From an uncultured Methylococcaceae bacterium (GTDB lineage: Bacteria; Pseudomonadota; Gammaproteobacteria; Methylococcales; Methylomonadaceae): a DNA stretch of 7,010 nucleotides. Below are positions 1 through 6,494 of the stretch, in pieces. The stretch covers positions 1 to 7,010 of the forward strand of contig CAIQND010000665.1 in NCBI GenBank assembly GCA_903873045.1. The letters run 5' to 3'. Made by a program: the position numbers and the translations under genes. The notes under the pieces were generated by a model. That model worked only from the letters and a program-made list of their open reading frames with translations. It was not told where the DNA came from and ran no database searches. Positions within the stretch are counted from its first letter, which is position 1. The number at the start of each line of letters is the position of its first letter.

Positions 1-237
1 AAAGTCCGGAAAATCCAGTTCAATCAGTTGAATAGCGTTCAAATCAGGGGCAAGGTCAGCAACGACATCGGCTGGCCCAATTCTGACCCCCAACTTGCCT
101 TCACGGCTTAGTAATTGCGCTTTATCCTGATGCCAACGGGCCAATGAAACACTGATGTCACCGGCCTTTAAGTCGGCATCATCCGCAACATAGATCCAGT
201 TATCATCAACAATCTGTTTGTCTTTAATTATTTGCAT
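1..237 (-). CDS. DUF934 domain protein, 5' part (3' end beyond window)
   Basis: The first 79 codons of a DUF934 family protein are visible, beginning MQIIKDKQIVDDNWIYVAD; the rest lies beyond the left edge. Visible family features are the N-terminal MQIIKD.QIV.D.W block, the SLARWHQ segment near residue 30, LGVRIGPAD near residue 50, and an acidic, leucine-rich stretch ending in LIELDFPDF. DUF934 proteins are small, have no established biochemical activity, and are habitually encoded directly after sulfite reductase in proteobacteria that lack the E. coli cysJ arrangement. Here the ATG lies inside the upstream sulfite reductase gene, overlapping it by 14 nt, so translation is probably coupled. 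The likely role is an accessory factor in assimilatory sulfite reduction. That role is inferred from neighbourhood; the family assignment comes from recalled consensus. Confidence 0.9.
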   Translation of the reverse strand, partial: MQIIKDKQIVDDNWIYVADDADLKAGDISVSLARWHQDKAQLLSREGKLGVRIGPADVVADLAPDLNAIQLIELDFPDF

Positions 238-1876
238 AGACTTGCTCTTTAAATGGGGTGATGCCAACACGGTTGACCATGTCCAGGAATGACTCGTCAT
301 TCAGGCGATTTTTGACATAAACAGCCAGAATAGTCGTGACGGCTTTGGTCACCTGATTTTTAGCAACCGCAGGCCCTAATCTTTCGCCTATGGCTGCTTT
401 ATTTTCGGAAGAACCCCCCAAGGTTATTTGATACCATTCAGTACCCTTTTTATCAACACCCAGAATACCGATATGACCGACACTTTGGTGGGCGCAACCA
501 TTCATGCAGCCAGACATATTGATTTTTAAATCACCGATGTCGTGAATGTAGTCCATATCATCAAGGGCTTCATTGATTTCTTTGGCAACACCAATAGAGC
601 CGGCATTGGCAAGGGAGCAAAAATCCAGTCCGGGACAGCAAATCATATCCGTGACAGTGCCAATATTGGGCGTTGCCAGTTTCAAACTATCCAATTGTTG
701 CCAGAGTGCAAATAAATCAGCTTGTTTTACGTCTGCCAGAATCAGGTTTTGCCGGTGCGTACTTCTGATTTCTCCAAAACTGTATTGATCGGCAAGATCG
801 GCTACTGCATCCAGTTGGGTATCGGTCATATCCCCTGGCGGGGAATCCGGTGCTTTCAATGACAAAAATACCGCGTGGTAACCGGGTATTTTATGGTTTG
901 CCGTGTTATGTTTTACCCAAGTTGCAAACGCTGTGCTGTCTTGCTGATGCTCGCTAAAACCGGTATCAAGAACTGCATCAGTATCGTAGGCCGGATCAAC
1001 AAACTGGGCTTTCATCGCATTAATGCGTTCATTGCTTAACTCGTTGTTGTCTCTAATCAGTTGCCATTCCTGCTCAACTAATGCAGAAAATTTATCCAGT
1101 CCGGATTCTTTAACCAGAATTTTGATGCGTGCCTTGTATTTATTGTCACGACGACCGAATAAATTATAAATACGCAGTATGGCTTCCAGATAGGATAGCA
1201 GGTGCTTTTTTTCCAGATACGGTTTAATCACTTGCCCTATCACCGGGGTGCGACCCAAGCCACCACCGACGATGACTTTAAAACCGGTTTCGCCGACATC
1301 ATTTTTAACCAGATGCAAACCGACATCATGAAATTGCGTCGCCGCTCTGTCATGCAGGGCACCGCTTACCGCTATTTTGAACTTGCGGGGCAAGTAGTCA
1401 AATTCAGGATGTAAGGTAGTCCATTGACGAATAATTTCGCAATAAGGGCGCGGATCTTCAATTTCATCGATACAGACACCGGCCAAGTGATCGGAGGTGG
1501 TGTTTCTCATACAGTTGCCGCTGGTTTGAATGGCATGCATTTGTACGCTGGCCAGTTCTTCCAGAATATCGGGAACTTCTTCTAATTTCGGCCAGTTAAA
1601 CTGGACATTTTGGCGCGTGGTAAAATGACAATAGTTCTTGTCATAAGTGCGGGCAATATGGGCTAATTTACGCAATTGTTTGGAATTAAACAGGCCGTAA
1701 GGGCCGGCAATTCGTAACATAGGCGCATGAATTTGAACGTAAAGGCCATTCCGTAAACGTAATGCGCGATATTGATCTTCAGATATTTCGCCTTTTAAAT
1801 ATTGTTCGGTTTGCCTTCTAAATTGGGCTACCCGTTCGTCAACAAGGATTTGGTCGTTATCGTTATACTGATACAT
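224..1876 (-). CDS. cysI: Assimilatory sulfite reductase hemoprotein (nitrite/sulfite reductase family)
   Basis: This gene encodes a siroheme/[4Fe-4S] enzyme that reduces sulfite to sulfide in the cytoplasm for cysteine synthesis. From the chosen ATG it is 550 aa, a normal length. The two-fold family architecture is visible: a ferredoxin-like half domain with HFTTRQNVQFNW (residues 84-95), the siroheme-domain segment QTSGNCMRNTTSDH (from 117), RKFKIAVSG (164-172), VGGGLGRTP, a second half with STHRQNLIL (372-380), then the cluster cysteines C414-x5-C420 (CPGLDFC) and C457-x3-C461 (GCMNGC); C461 should bridge cluster and siroheme. The frame stays open upstream to an ATG at 1927 and a TTG at 1951. 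I prefer 1876 because MYQYNDNDQ.LVDERVAQF matches the usual family start, but none of the three starts has a clear Shine-Dalgarno. Nitrite as substrate cannot be excluded from sequence; the DUF934 partner favours sulfite. No cysJ-like flavoprotein is visible, so the electron donor is unknown. Confidence 0.94.
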   Translation of the reverse strand: MYQYNDNDQILVDERVAQFRRQTEQYLKGEISEDQYRALRLRNGLYVQIHAPMLRIAGPYGLFNSKQLRKLAHIARTYDKNYCHFTTRQNVQFNWPKLEEVPDILEELASVQMHAIQTSGNCMRNTTSDHLAGVCIDEIEDPRPYCEIIRQWTTLHPEFDYLPRKFKIAVSGALHDRAATQFHDVGLHLVKNDVGETGFKVIVGGGLGRTPVIGQVIKPYLEKKHLLSYLEAILRIYNLFGRRDNKYKARIKILVKESGLDKFSALVEQEWQLIRDNNELSNERINAMKAQFVDPAYDTDAVLDTGFSEHQQDSTAFATWVKHNTANHKIPGYHAVFLSLKAPDSPPGDMTDTQLDAVADLADQYSFGEIRSTHRQNLILADVKQADLFALWQQLDSLKLATPNIGTVTDMICCPGLDFCSLANAGSIGVAKEINEALDDMDYIHDIGDLKINMSGCMNGCAHQSVGHIGILGVDKKGTEWYQITLGGSSENKAAIGERLGPAVAKNQVTKAVTTILAVYVKNRLNDESFLDMVNRVGITPFKEQVYANN

Positions 1877-1951
1877 AGATGAGCGTTTAATAGGCCTTTC
1901 TGGGGAATAATTATGGCCTGTAATCATATACTGTGCGTCATAAAATGACAA

Positions 1952-2031
1952 AACTTATTAGTTGGTGATACCATTAACCGTTAAAATTTATTATATTTAC
2001 AAACTATAAAACTGAGTAGGGGGATTTTTTT
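1952..2031. promoter_or_regulatory. Divergent control region between cysI and nhaD
   Basis: This AT-rich spacer must carry the start signals for both divergent genes. On the minus strand a perfect TATAAT lies at 1995-1990 without a recognisable TTGACA upstream (TACTCA at 17-nt spacing), which could suit an activator-dependent promoter such as one using CysB; that is inference. On the plus strand TATATT (1992-1997) overlaps the minus -10 almost exactly, and TATAAA (2005-2010) has a 4/6 TTAAAA 18 nt upstream, though its leader would be very short. The region extends to 1876 if the cysI start is placed there. I could not identify an operator. Confidence 0.4.
2018..2024 (+). promoter_or_regulatory. 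Shine-Dalgarno of nhaD
   Basis: AGGGGGA ends 7 nt before the GTG at 2032. It is the best ribosome-binding site in the window and decides for the non-ATG start, which also gives a complete signal peptide. Confidence 0.75.
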
Positions 2032-3390
2032 GTGCGATTTTTATTAATTTTGTTAGCGGTATTGCTGGTGCCTCAAATGGCAATGGCGGGTGGTTTTGAA
2101 AGTCTGGGTATGACCGGGACTGAGCGAGGTATTTATACCGTTTTAATTTTTATTATCGCTTACGGTTTTGTTATGACCGAAGAATTTACGCACATGCGTA
2201 AATCCAAGCCGGTTATTCTTGCTGCGGGTATTATCTGGGCACACGCGGCAATTTTAGCATCGCAAAAAGGTGTTTCAGTTGAAGCAATGCACGAGGCTTT
2301 CGAATATAATTTGAAAGAATATGCCGAGCTAATGTTGTTTTTATTGGTCGCCATGACTTATATCAACTCAATGGCTGAACGCAACGTTTTTGAAGCCTTG
2401 CGTTCCTGGTTGGTAAGAAAACAGTTTGGTTATCGTAAATTGTTTTTAATTACCGGTATCATCACTTTCTTTTTATCGGCAGTGGCGGATAACCTGACAG
2501 CCGCTTTGCTGGTTGGCGCAGTGGTTATGGCCGTTGGTGCGGATAACGAGAAATTTGTCAGTATCGGTTTTGTAAATTTGGTGGTTGCTGCCAATGCTGG
2601 TGGTGCTTTTTGTCCTTTTGGCGACATCACCACTTTAATGGTTTGGCAAGCGGGTTATGCCGAATTCTTTGATTTCTTCAAGCTTTTCATTCCTTCAACA
2701 GTCAATTACGCCGTACCTGCCGCAATTATGTATTTTGCCGTGCCTGATGAGCAACCTAAAGTAACCTCGGAAGCTGCCGTTGTGTTAAAGCCCGGTGCGA
2801 TTCAAATTTGTGTATTATTTCTGTTGACTATCGTGACTGCGGTTAGCTTTAAACAGGGACTGCATTTGCCTCCGTTTATGGGTATGATGGTCGGTCTTTC
2901 CGTGTTAATGCTGTACGGTTTCTTTTTGAAAAAGAATCGCAGAGCTGAAGATGAAGTCGGTTTTGACATCTTCAATAAAGTGCGTCTTGCCGAATGGGAT
3001 ACTTTGTTGTTTTTCTTCGGTGTCGTATTTGCTGTGGGCGGTTTAGGTTATATCGGTTATCTGGAATTATTGTCAGGCGCTATGTATGACGGCTTGGGCG
3101 CGACCACAGCCAATATCCTGGTGGGTATAATTTCTGCCATTGTTGATAACATTCCCGTTATGTTTGCTGTGCTTAACATGAATGTGGATATGGATCTGTA
3201 TCAATGGTTGTTAGTCACTTTAACTGCGGGCGTTGGTGGATCACTGTTATCTGTCGGTTCAGCAGCGGGTGTTGCGTTAATGGGCCAATCCAACCATAAG
3301 TACACTTTTTTCAGTCATTTAAAATGGACACCGGCTATTGCGGGTGGATACGCAGCCAGTATTTTTGTTCATTATTTAATTAATGGTTGA
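2032..3390 (+). CDS. nhaD: NhaD-type Na+/H+ antiporter
   Basis: This 452-aa inner-membrane protein belongs to the NhaD branch of the ion transporter superfamily and should exchange cytoplasmic Na+ (or Li+) for external H+. The GTG start has a good Shine-Dalgarno and yields a signal peptide: MR, then hydrophobic FLLILLAVLLVP, then a likely cleavage site at AMA-GG (about residue 19). About 11-12 further hydrophobic segments follow. Matches to the family are the two inverted-repeat re-entrant regions: ADNLTAALL (D153, N154) with NAGGAFCPFGDITT (188-201) in the first half, and VDNIP (D372, N373) with GGSLLSVGSAAGVALMG (402-418) in the second. A loop around residues 238-255 separates the halves. 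It stands alone: cysI is divergent, and a terminator follows 10 nt after the stop. Other members of the superfamily (arsenite or citrate carriers) are less likely, because the N-terminus (TEEFTHMRKSKPV.L..GIIWA) is typical of NhaD. Confidence 0.92.
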   Translation: MRFLLILLAVLLVPQMAMAGGFESLGMTGTERGIYTVLIFIIAYGFVMTEEFTHMRKSKPVILAAGIIWAHAAILASQKGVSVEAMHEAFEYNLKEYAELMLFLLVAMTYINSMAERNVFEALRSWLVRKQFGYRKLFLITGIITFFLSAVADNLTAALLVGAVVMAVGADNEKFVSIGFVNLVVAANAGGAFCPFGDITTLMVWQAGYAEFFDFFKLFIPSTVNYAVPAAIMYFAVPDEQPKVTSEAAVVLKPGAIQICVLFLLTIVTAVSFKQGLHLPPFMGMMVGLSVLMLYGFFLKKNRRAEDEVGFDIFNKVRLAEWDTLLFFFGVVFAVGGLGYIGYLELLSGAMYDGLGATTANILVGIISAIVDNIPVMFAVLNMNVDMDLYQWLLVTLTAGVGGSLLSVGSAAGVALMGQSNHKYTFFSHLKWTPAIAGGYAASIFVHYLING

Positions 3391-3399
3391 TGGCTTTAA

Positions 3400-3431
3400 A
3401 GCACCGCACCTTTCGTGCGGTGCTGTTTTTT
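3400..3431 (+). terminator. Rho-independent terminator of nhaD
   Basis: A perfect 10-bp stem (AGCACCGCAC at 3400-3409 with GTGCGGTGCT at 3415-3424), a CTTTC loop, then G and six T residues. It sits 10 nt after the nhaD stop, so ampG is not in the same transcript. Confidence 0.93.
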
Positions 3432-3436
3432 AAAAA

Positions 3437-3666
3437 TTCACCACGAAGACACGAAGAAGAACACGAAGTTTTTTGTAAGTATTCAGCTTCCCCCTTTGAA
3501 AAAGGGGGAATAAGAGCGATTTATCTAATAAAATATCCCCTAACCCCCTCTTTTTCAAAGAAGGGGGCTGAATAAGTACAGTTTTTTTGCGCTAAGTGAA
3601 TAGTAACTTTAGTTTGGTTACCCACTAAACCACATAGCACTTTTTTCTTCGTGTCTTCGTGGTGAA
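3437..3666. repeat. Nested MITE-like palindromic element
   Basis: Outer arms of 22 bp are perfect inverted repeats: TTCACCACGAAGACACGAAG plus AA at 3437-3458, and its reverse complement at 3645-3666. The arms are built from CACGAAG heptamers (3442, 3450 and 3462 on the left; reverse complements at 3647 and 3655 on the right). Inside lies a second, imperfect inverted repeat (listed separately). There is no credible ORF and no transposase, so if it was ever mobile it depended on enzymes encoded elsewhere. CACGAAG-type and C-run/G-run palindromes of this style are, as I recall, dispersed in many proteobacterial genomes; copy number here cannot be seen. I did not identify a target-site duplication. 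Confidence 0.75.
3474..3580. repeat. Inner inverted repeat with two C-run/G-run hairpins
   Basis: The arms begin TGTAAGTATTCAGC (3474-3487) and end GCTGAATAAGTACA (3567-3580), matching at 12 of 14 positions when inverted. Each arm then contains its own hairpin: CCCCCTTT-GAA-AAAGGGGG (3490-3508, a perfect 8-bp stem), and CCCCC at 3544-3548 pairing with GGGGG at 3563-3567 with one bulged A. The two hairpins are also inverted relative to each other, so the segment could fold as two stem-loops or as one long arm. Confidence 0.75.
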
Positions 3667-3747
3667 AATATTTCAAAATTTGATACTTATGCTACCTATC
3701 GGCCAAGTATTCATCCTTTCTTTAGCACGACTCCTGCAACAAACTCT

Positions 3748-3752
3748 TAAGG
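3748..3752 (+). promoter_or_regulatory. Shine-Dalgarno supporting the GTG start of ampG
   Basis: TAAGG lies 6 nt before the GTG at 3759. It favours this start over the in-frame ATG at codon 16, which would remove the beginning of the family's conserved N-terminus. Confidence 0.55.
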
Positions 3753-3758
3753 TCTCCA

Positions 3759-5012
3759 GTGAAAAATAACACGAACATCAGGGAAGTACTGCTCAACAAG
3801 CGCATGCTCATTTGTATATTCACCGGCTTTAGTTCGGGTTTGCCGCTGTATATTTTGATTGCATTGTTACCGGCGTGGTTACGTTCTGAAGGTGTGGATT
3901 TAAAATCCATCGGCTTGTTCGCACTGATTCAATTGCCGTTTACCTGGAAATTTCTATGGGCACCGTTGCTTGATCGTTACATTCCACCACTCGGAAGGCG
4001 GCGTGGCTGGCTATTTATCACACAAACGGCATTGCTCCTATCCATTCCAGGATTCGGTGCGCTGCATCCCAATCTGGACTTATGGACTATTGCTTATCTG
4101 GCTTTTGTAGTCGCATTTTTTAGCGCTTCCCAAGATATTGTGCTGGATGCCTATCGACGTGAACTGTTATTGGATACCGAACTGGGTCTGGGTAACGCCA
4201 TACACGTCAATGCCTATAAAATTGCCGGCTTAATACCCGGCTCCTTATCACTGATACTGGCGGATCACTTGCCTTGGAATAGCGTGTTTTTGATTACCAC
4301 CTTATTTATGTTGCCGGGTATCGTCATGACGCTTTTGGTCAGTGAACCCCTGCTTAAAAATGGTGCACCGAAAACACTCCGGGCTGCCGTGGTTGAGCCT
4401 TTTCAAGAATTTATCCAGCGCAAAGGCTTAAAATCAGCGTGTCTGGTGCTTGCCTTCATCTTTTTTTACAAGTTGGGCGACAGCATGGCGACGGCGCTCG
4501 CTACGCCGTTTTACCTTGATATGGGGTTCAGTAAAACAGAGATTGGACTCGTCGCCAAAAATGCCGGTTTGTGGCCGAGTGTTATCGGTGGCTTACTCGG
4601 AGGGATTTGGATGATTAATCTCGGTATTAATCGCGCTTTGTGGCTTTTTGGTATGGTACAGATGATTGCTATTTTGGGTTTTGCCTGGCTTGCGACACTA
4701 GGTCACAGCCTGCCCTGGCTGGCGATGGTTATCGGCATTGAAGCATTGGGTGTTGGTCTGGGTACGGCGGCTTTTGTGGCTTTTATCGCTCACACCACGC
4801 ATCCTCTTTATACAGCGACCCAATTCGCTTTATTCACCAGTCTGGCAGCCGTACCACGCACCATTGCCAATGCCGCTACCGGCTATTTGGTTGAATCGTT
4901 TGGGTGGGTATCTTTTTTTCTGTTTTGCTTTGTCATCGCCATCCCCGGCATGTTGTTGTTGCTTAAAGTCGCCCCTTGGAATGATCAAGACAAACCAGCT
5001 GGAGTCGAATAG
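3759..5012 (+). CDS. ampG: AmpG-like muropeptide permease (major facilitator superfamily)
   Basis: This 417-aa polytopic inner-membrane protein resembles AmpG, the permease that brings GlcNAc-anhydroMurNAc peptides from the periplasm into the cytoplasm for cell-wall recycling. Evidence is the family N-terminus LLNKRMLICIFTGFSSGLPL (residues 11-30), KFLWAPLLDRY (64-74), GRRRGW (79-84) in the first cytoplasmic loop, SASQDIVLDAYRRELL (122-137) with two acidic residues D126 and D130, KLGDSMATA (238-246) and TATQFALFTSL (352-362). About 12 hydrophobic segments are visible. It is shorter than E. coli AmpG (491 aa), which carries extra C-terminal segments, but the roughly 420-aa size is common in other lineages. 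The tail APWNDQDKPAGVE is soluble. No ampD, nagZ or beta-lactamase gene is visible, so a link to resistance induction cannot be claimed. It seems monocistronic. I found no convincing promoter between the repeat element and the start. Confidence 0.86.
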   Translation: MKNNTNIREVLLNKRMLICIFTGFSSGLPLYILIALLPAWLRSEGVDLKSIGLFALIQLPFTWKFLWAPLLDRYIPPLGRRRGWLFITQTALLLSIPGFGALHPNLDLWTIAYLAFVVAFFSASQDIVLDAYRRELLLDTELGLGNAIHVNAYKIAGLIPGSLSLILADHLPWNSVFLITTLFMLPGIVMTLLVSEPLLKNGAPKTLRAAVVEPFQEFIQRKGLKSACLVLAFIFFYKLGDSMATALATPFYLDMGFSKTEIGLVAKNAGLWPSVIGGLLGGIWMINLGINRALWLFGMVQMIAILGFAWLATLGHSLPWLAMVIGIEALGVGLGTAAFVAFIAHTTHPLYTATQFALFTSLAAVPRTIANAATGYLVESFGWVSFFLFCFVIAIPGMLLLLKVAPWNDQDKPAGVE

Positions 5013-5072
5013 TATCAACAATAGAACACGAATTTGACCGATAAGAACGGATAAAGCCCACTAAGTAATCAT

Positions 5073-5168
5073 TCAAAAGTCTTTTAACATTTCTTAACAT
5101 GATAAAGTGCTTGCAGTAACCAGAATATAAGAAGTTAACTACATTTTATTTTGTTAAAAGACTTTTGA
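5073..5168. repeat. Inverted repeat with 17-bp perfect arms
   Basis: TCAAAAGTCTTTTAACA at 5073-5089 is the exact reverse complement of TGTTAAAAGACTTTTGA at 5152-5168, separated by 62 nt. Weaker complementarity continues outward (CTAAGTA near 5061 against TACTTAT near 5174). Neither arm has a T-run after it, so a terminator role is doubtful. Confidence 0.7.
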
Positions 5169-5237
5169 TCACCTACTTATGAATCATAGGGGATGAATAC
5201 CGATAAACACATGTATTATACACACTAAAAACGTTCA

Positions 5238-5374
5238 AGCCGTCATCCAGGGCATGGATGGTATTCGTAACACATCCACTCACTGATTTTCATACTCGAT
5301 TTTATTTGATGCAATGTAATGATAAGTAAATCCTTATACTCTGGATTCCGGCGCTCCATACCGGAATGACGGCT
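5238..5374. repeat. Imperfect palindromic repeat unit (GCCGTCAT...ATGACGGC)
   Basis: The outer 9-bp arms are AGCCGTCAT (5238-5246) and ATGACGGCT (5366-5374). Next to them each side has its own small hairpin: CATCC-AGGGCAT-GGATG on the left (5244-5260), and ATTCCGG (5345-5351) with CCGGAAT (5361-5367) on the right. The right half resembles the GGATTCCGG...CCGGAATGACG palindromes dispersed in many proteobacterial genomes; the left half has drifted from it. Confidence 0.6.
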
Positions 5375-5431
5375 CTATGATTTTTCTTCGTGGTGTTATT
5401 GTCTTTATGTGCCATCTCAAGCCAGGCAAAG

Positions 5432-6199
5432 CTAAAGATCGTAATCCATAATTAGCGGAGCATGATCAGAAAATCGCTCGTCTTTATAAATTGACGTGGC
5501 GATTACTTTATCCTTTAAAGCGGCGCTTATTATTTGATAATCTATACGCCAGCCTACATTTTTTGCCCAGGCTTGCCCCCTGTTTGACCACCAAGTATAT
5601 TGCTCCGCTTCCGAATTAATAATTCTAAAAGCGTCCAGCCAATCGCCATGTTCAAATAATTGATCTAACCACGCCCTTTCTTCGGGTAAAAAACCGGAGT
5701 TCTTTTTGTTGCCACGCCAGTTTTTTAAGTCAATTTCTTTGTGGGCAATATTCCAGTCACCACAGATAATGTAATCACGGTCATTTTTTGTACAAGTCTG
5801 CAAGTAGGGCATAAAACGCTCCATGAAACTAAACTTGAAGGCTTGCCTGACTTCTCCCGAAGAACCAGAAGGCAAATAGAGCGATATAATACTTAAGTTT
5901 CCCAATTGAACTTCAATAAAACGACCTTCGGCATCAACATCAGACCACCCTATTCCACTGATGATTTTATCAGGTTGTTTTTTACAAAAAATTGCAACGC
6001 CGCTATAGCCTTTTTTTTCGGCATCATGATAAAAACAGTAGTACTCCTTAGGGCAAAAAGGGTCGCTGTTAAGCTGATGCATCTGGGCTTTTGTTTCTTG
6101 CAGGCAAATAACGTCAGCCTCTTGTTGCTGCATCCAGGTAAAAAAACCTTTACGTTCTGCCGCACGAATGCCGTTGGCATTTAAAGTAATAACGCGCAT
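5432..6199 (-). CDS. xth: Exodeoxyribonuclease III
   Basis: This 255-aa cytoplasmic enzyme belongs to the endonuclease/exonuclease/phosphatase fold. It should cleave at abasic sites and degrade 3' ends in base-excision repair, using a divalent metal. The active-site motifs are all present: the metal ligand in LQETKAQ (E35), GDWNIAH (D148, N150), NWRGNKKNSGFLPEER (160-175), WRIDYQ (D220) and the catalytic SDHAPL (D245, H246) near the C-terminus. The start is set at the ATG giving MRVITLNANGIRAAE, the usual family N-terminus; an in-frame TTG at 6220 would add seven unconserved residues. A weak GGA lies 7 nt upstream. It is convergent with ampG and divergent from rpmE, and looks monocistronic. 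Length and motifs are complete, with no sign of damage. Confidence 0.95.
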   Translation of the reverse strand: MRVITLNANGIRAAERKGFFTWMQQQEADVICLQETKAQMHQLNSDPFCPKEYYCFYHDAEKKGYSGVAIFCKKQPDKIISGIGWSDVDAEGRFIEVQLGNLSIISLYLPSGSSGEVRQAFKFSFMERFMPYLQTCTKNDRDYIICGDWNIAHKEIDLKNWRGNKKNSGFLPEERAWLDQLFEHGDWLDAFRIINSEAEQYTWWSNRGQAWAKNVGWRIDYQIISAALKDKVIATSIYKDERFSDHAPLIMDYDL

Positions 6200-6213
6200 A
6201 AATCCAACAAGGG

Positions 6214-6242
6214 TTGCCAATTGTTAATGAAAAACGTATTAT
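6214..6242 (+). promoter_or_regulatory. Sigma70-type promoter of rpmE
   Basis: TTGCCA (6214-6219, 5/6 to consensus) and TATTAT (6237-6242, 5/6) are separated by the optimal 17 nt and point to rpmE. Transcription would begin near 6249, giving a leader of about 45 nt. The -35 lies inside the 5' flank of xth. Confidence 0.75.
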
Positions 6243-6243
6243 A
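6238..6243 (-). promoter_or_regulatory. -10 element of xth, overlapping the rpmE -10
   Basis: On the minus strand this reads TATAAT (6243-6238), a perfect -10, within the palindrome CGTATTATACG. The best -35 is only 3/6 (ACTACA at 18-nt spacing). The start would fall near 6231, about 32 nt before the xth ATG. Direction and use are inferred. Confidence 0.45.
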
Positions 6244-6293
6244 CGGGGTTATTTAATTGTATGTAGTCTCTTTGTGGGTAAAGTGTAAGTAAT

Positions 6294-6494
6294 ATGAAAC
6301 CAGAAATTCATCCTGAATATAAACAAATTACGGTAACTTGTGGTTGCGGTAATGTATTTGCAACCGGTTCTGTATTAGGTAAAGATTTGCAGATAGAAGT
6401 TTGTTCTGCATGCCATCCTTTTTATACAGGTAAACAGCGCGTTGTTGACACAGCCGGTCGTGTTGATAAATTCCGTAAAAAATACGGAAAATAA
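6294..6494 (+). CDS. rpmE: 50S ribosomal protein L31 (zinc-binding form)
   Basis: This 66-aa protein of the large ribosomal subunit sits at the subunit bridge by the central protuberance. It begins MKPEIHPEY, typical of L31, and carries the four zinc-ligand cysteines C16-x-C18 (TCGCGN) and C37-x2-C40 (CSACHPF), marking it as the zinc-dependent C+ paralogue rather than the cysteine-free ykgM type. The C-terminus TAGRVDKFRKKYGK is also characteristic. The only ribosome-binding site is a weak TAAG ahead of the ATG, but a near-consensus promoter lies upstream. In bacteria with both forms the zinc-free one is expressed on zinc starvation; no second copy or Zur site is visible here. It appears to be transcribed alone. 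Confidence 0.97.
   Translation: MKPEIHPEYKQITVTCGCGNVFATGSVLGKDLQIEVCSACHPFYTGKQRVVDTAGRVDKFRKKYGK

Larger units (their letters stand above)
5013..5431. other. 419-bp gene-free gap filled with palindromic repeats
   Basis: This spacer lies between the convergent 3' ends of ampG and xth. No ORF in it is convincing and no U-tract terminator was found on either strand. It holds two separate inverted-repeat units (5073-5168 and 5238-5374). Near its edges are short pieces resembling the CACGAAG arms of the 3437-3666 element: AGAACACGAA at 5023-5032 and TTCTTCGTGGTG at 5384-5395. It looks like a landing zone for small repeats between convergent genes, where insertion is least harmful; that is inference. 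Confidence 0.6.

Noticed and set aside
573..1414. Two plus-strand ORFs (573-788 and 1202-1414) antisense to cysI
   Set aside because: They are antisense shadows of conserved sulfite reductase codons, including the cluster-cysteine region, with no independent evidence.
3387..3575. 62-aa plus-strand ORF overlapping the nhaD stop
   Set aside because: It starts at a TTG overlapping the nhaD stop and runs through the terminator and the repeat element; its composition follows the palindromes, not a protein.
3437..3666. CRISPR array or direct-repeat tandem array
   Set aside because: The repeats are inverted arms with short irregular heptamers; there are no evenly spaced direct repeats with unique spacers.
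3680..3758. Sigma70 promoter for ampG (TTGATA at 3680-3685)
   Set aside because: No acceptable -10 lies at 15-19 nt spacing; the closest TATTCA is 22 nt away.
2032..5012. nhaD-ampG operon
   Set aside because: A strong Rho-independent terminator and a 230-bp repeat element lie between them.
4738..5037. 99-aa plus-strand ORF inside the end of ampG
   Set aside because: It is a frame-shifted shadow of ampG, whose frame carries clear family motifs to its stop at 5012.
5906..6184. 92-aa plus-strand ORF and an opposing 76-aa ORF within xth
   Set aside because: Both lie wholly within the well-conserved xth coding sequence and show no recognisable domain.
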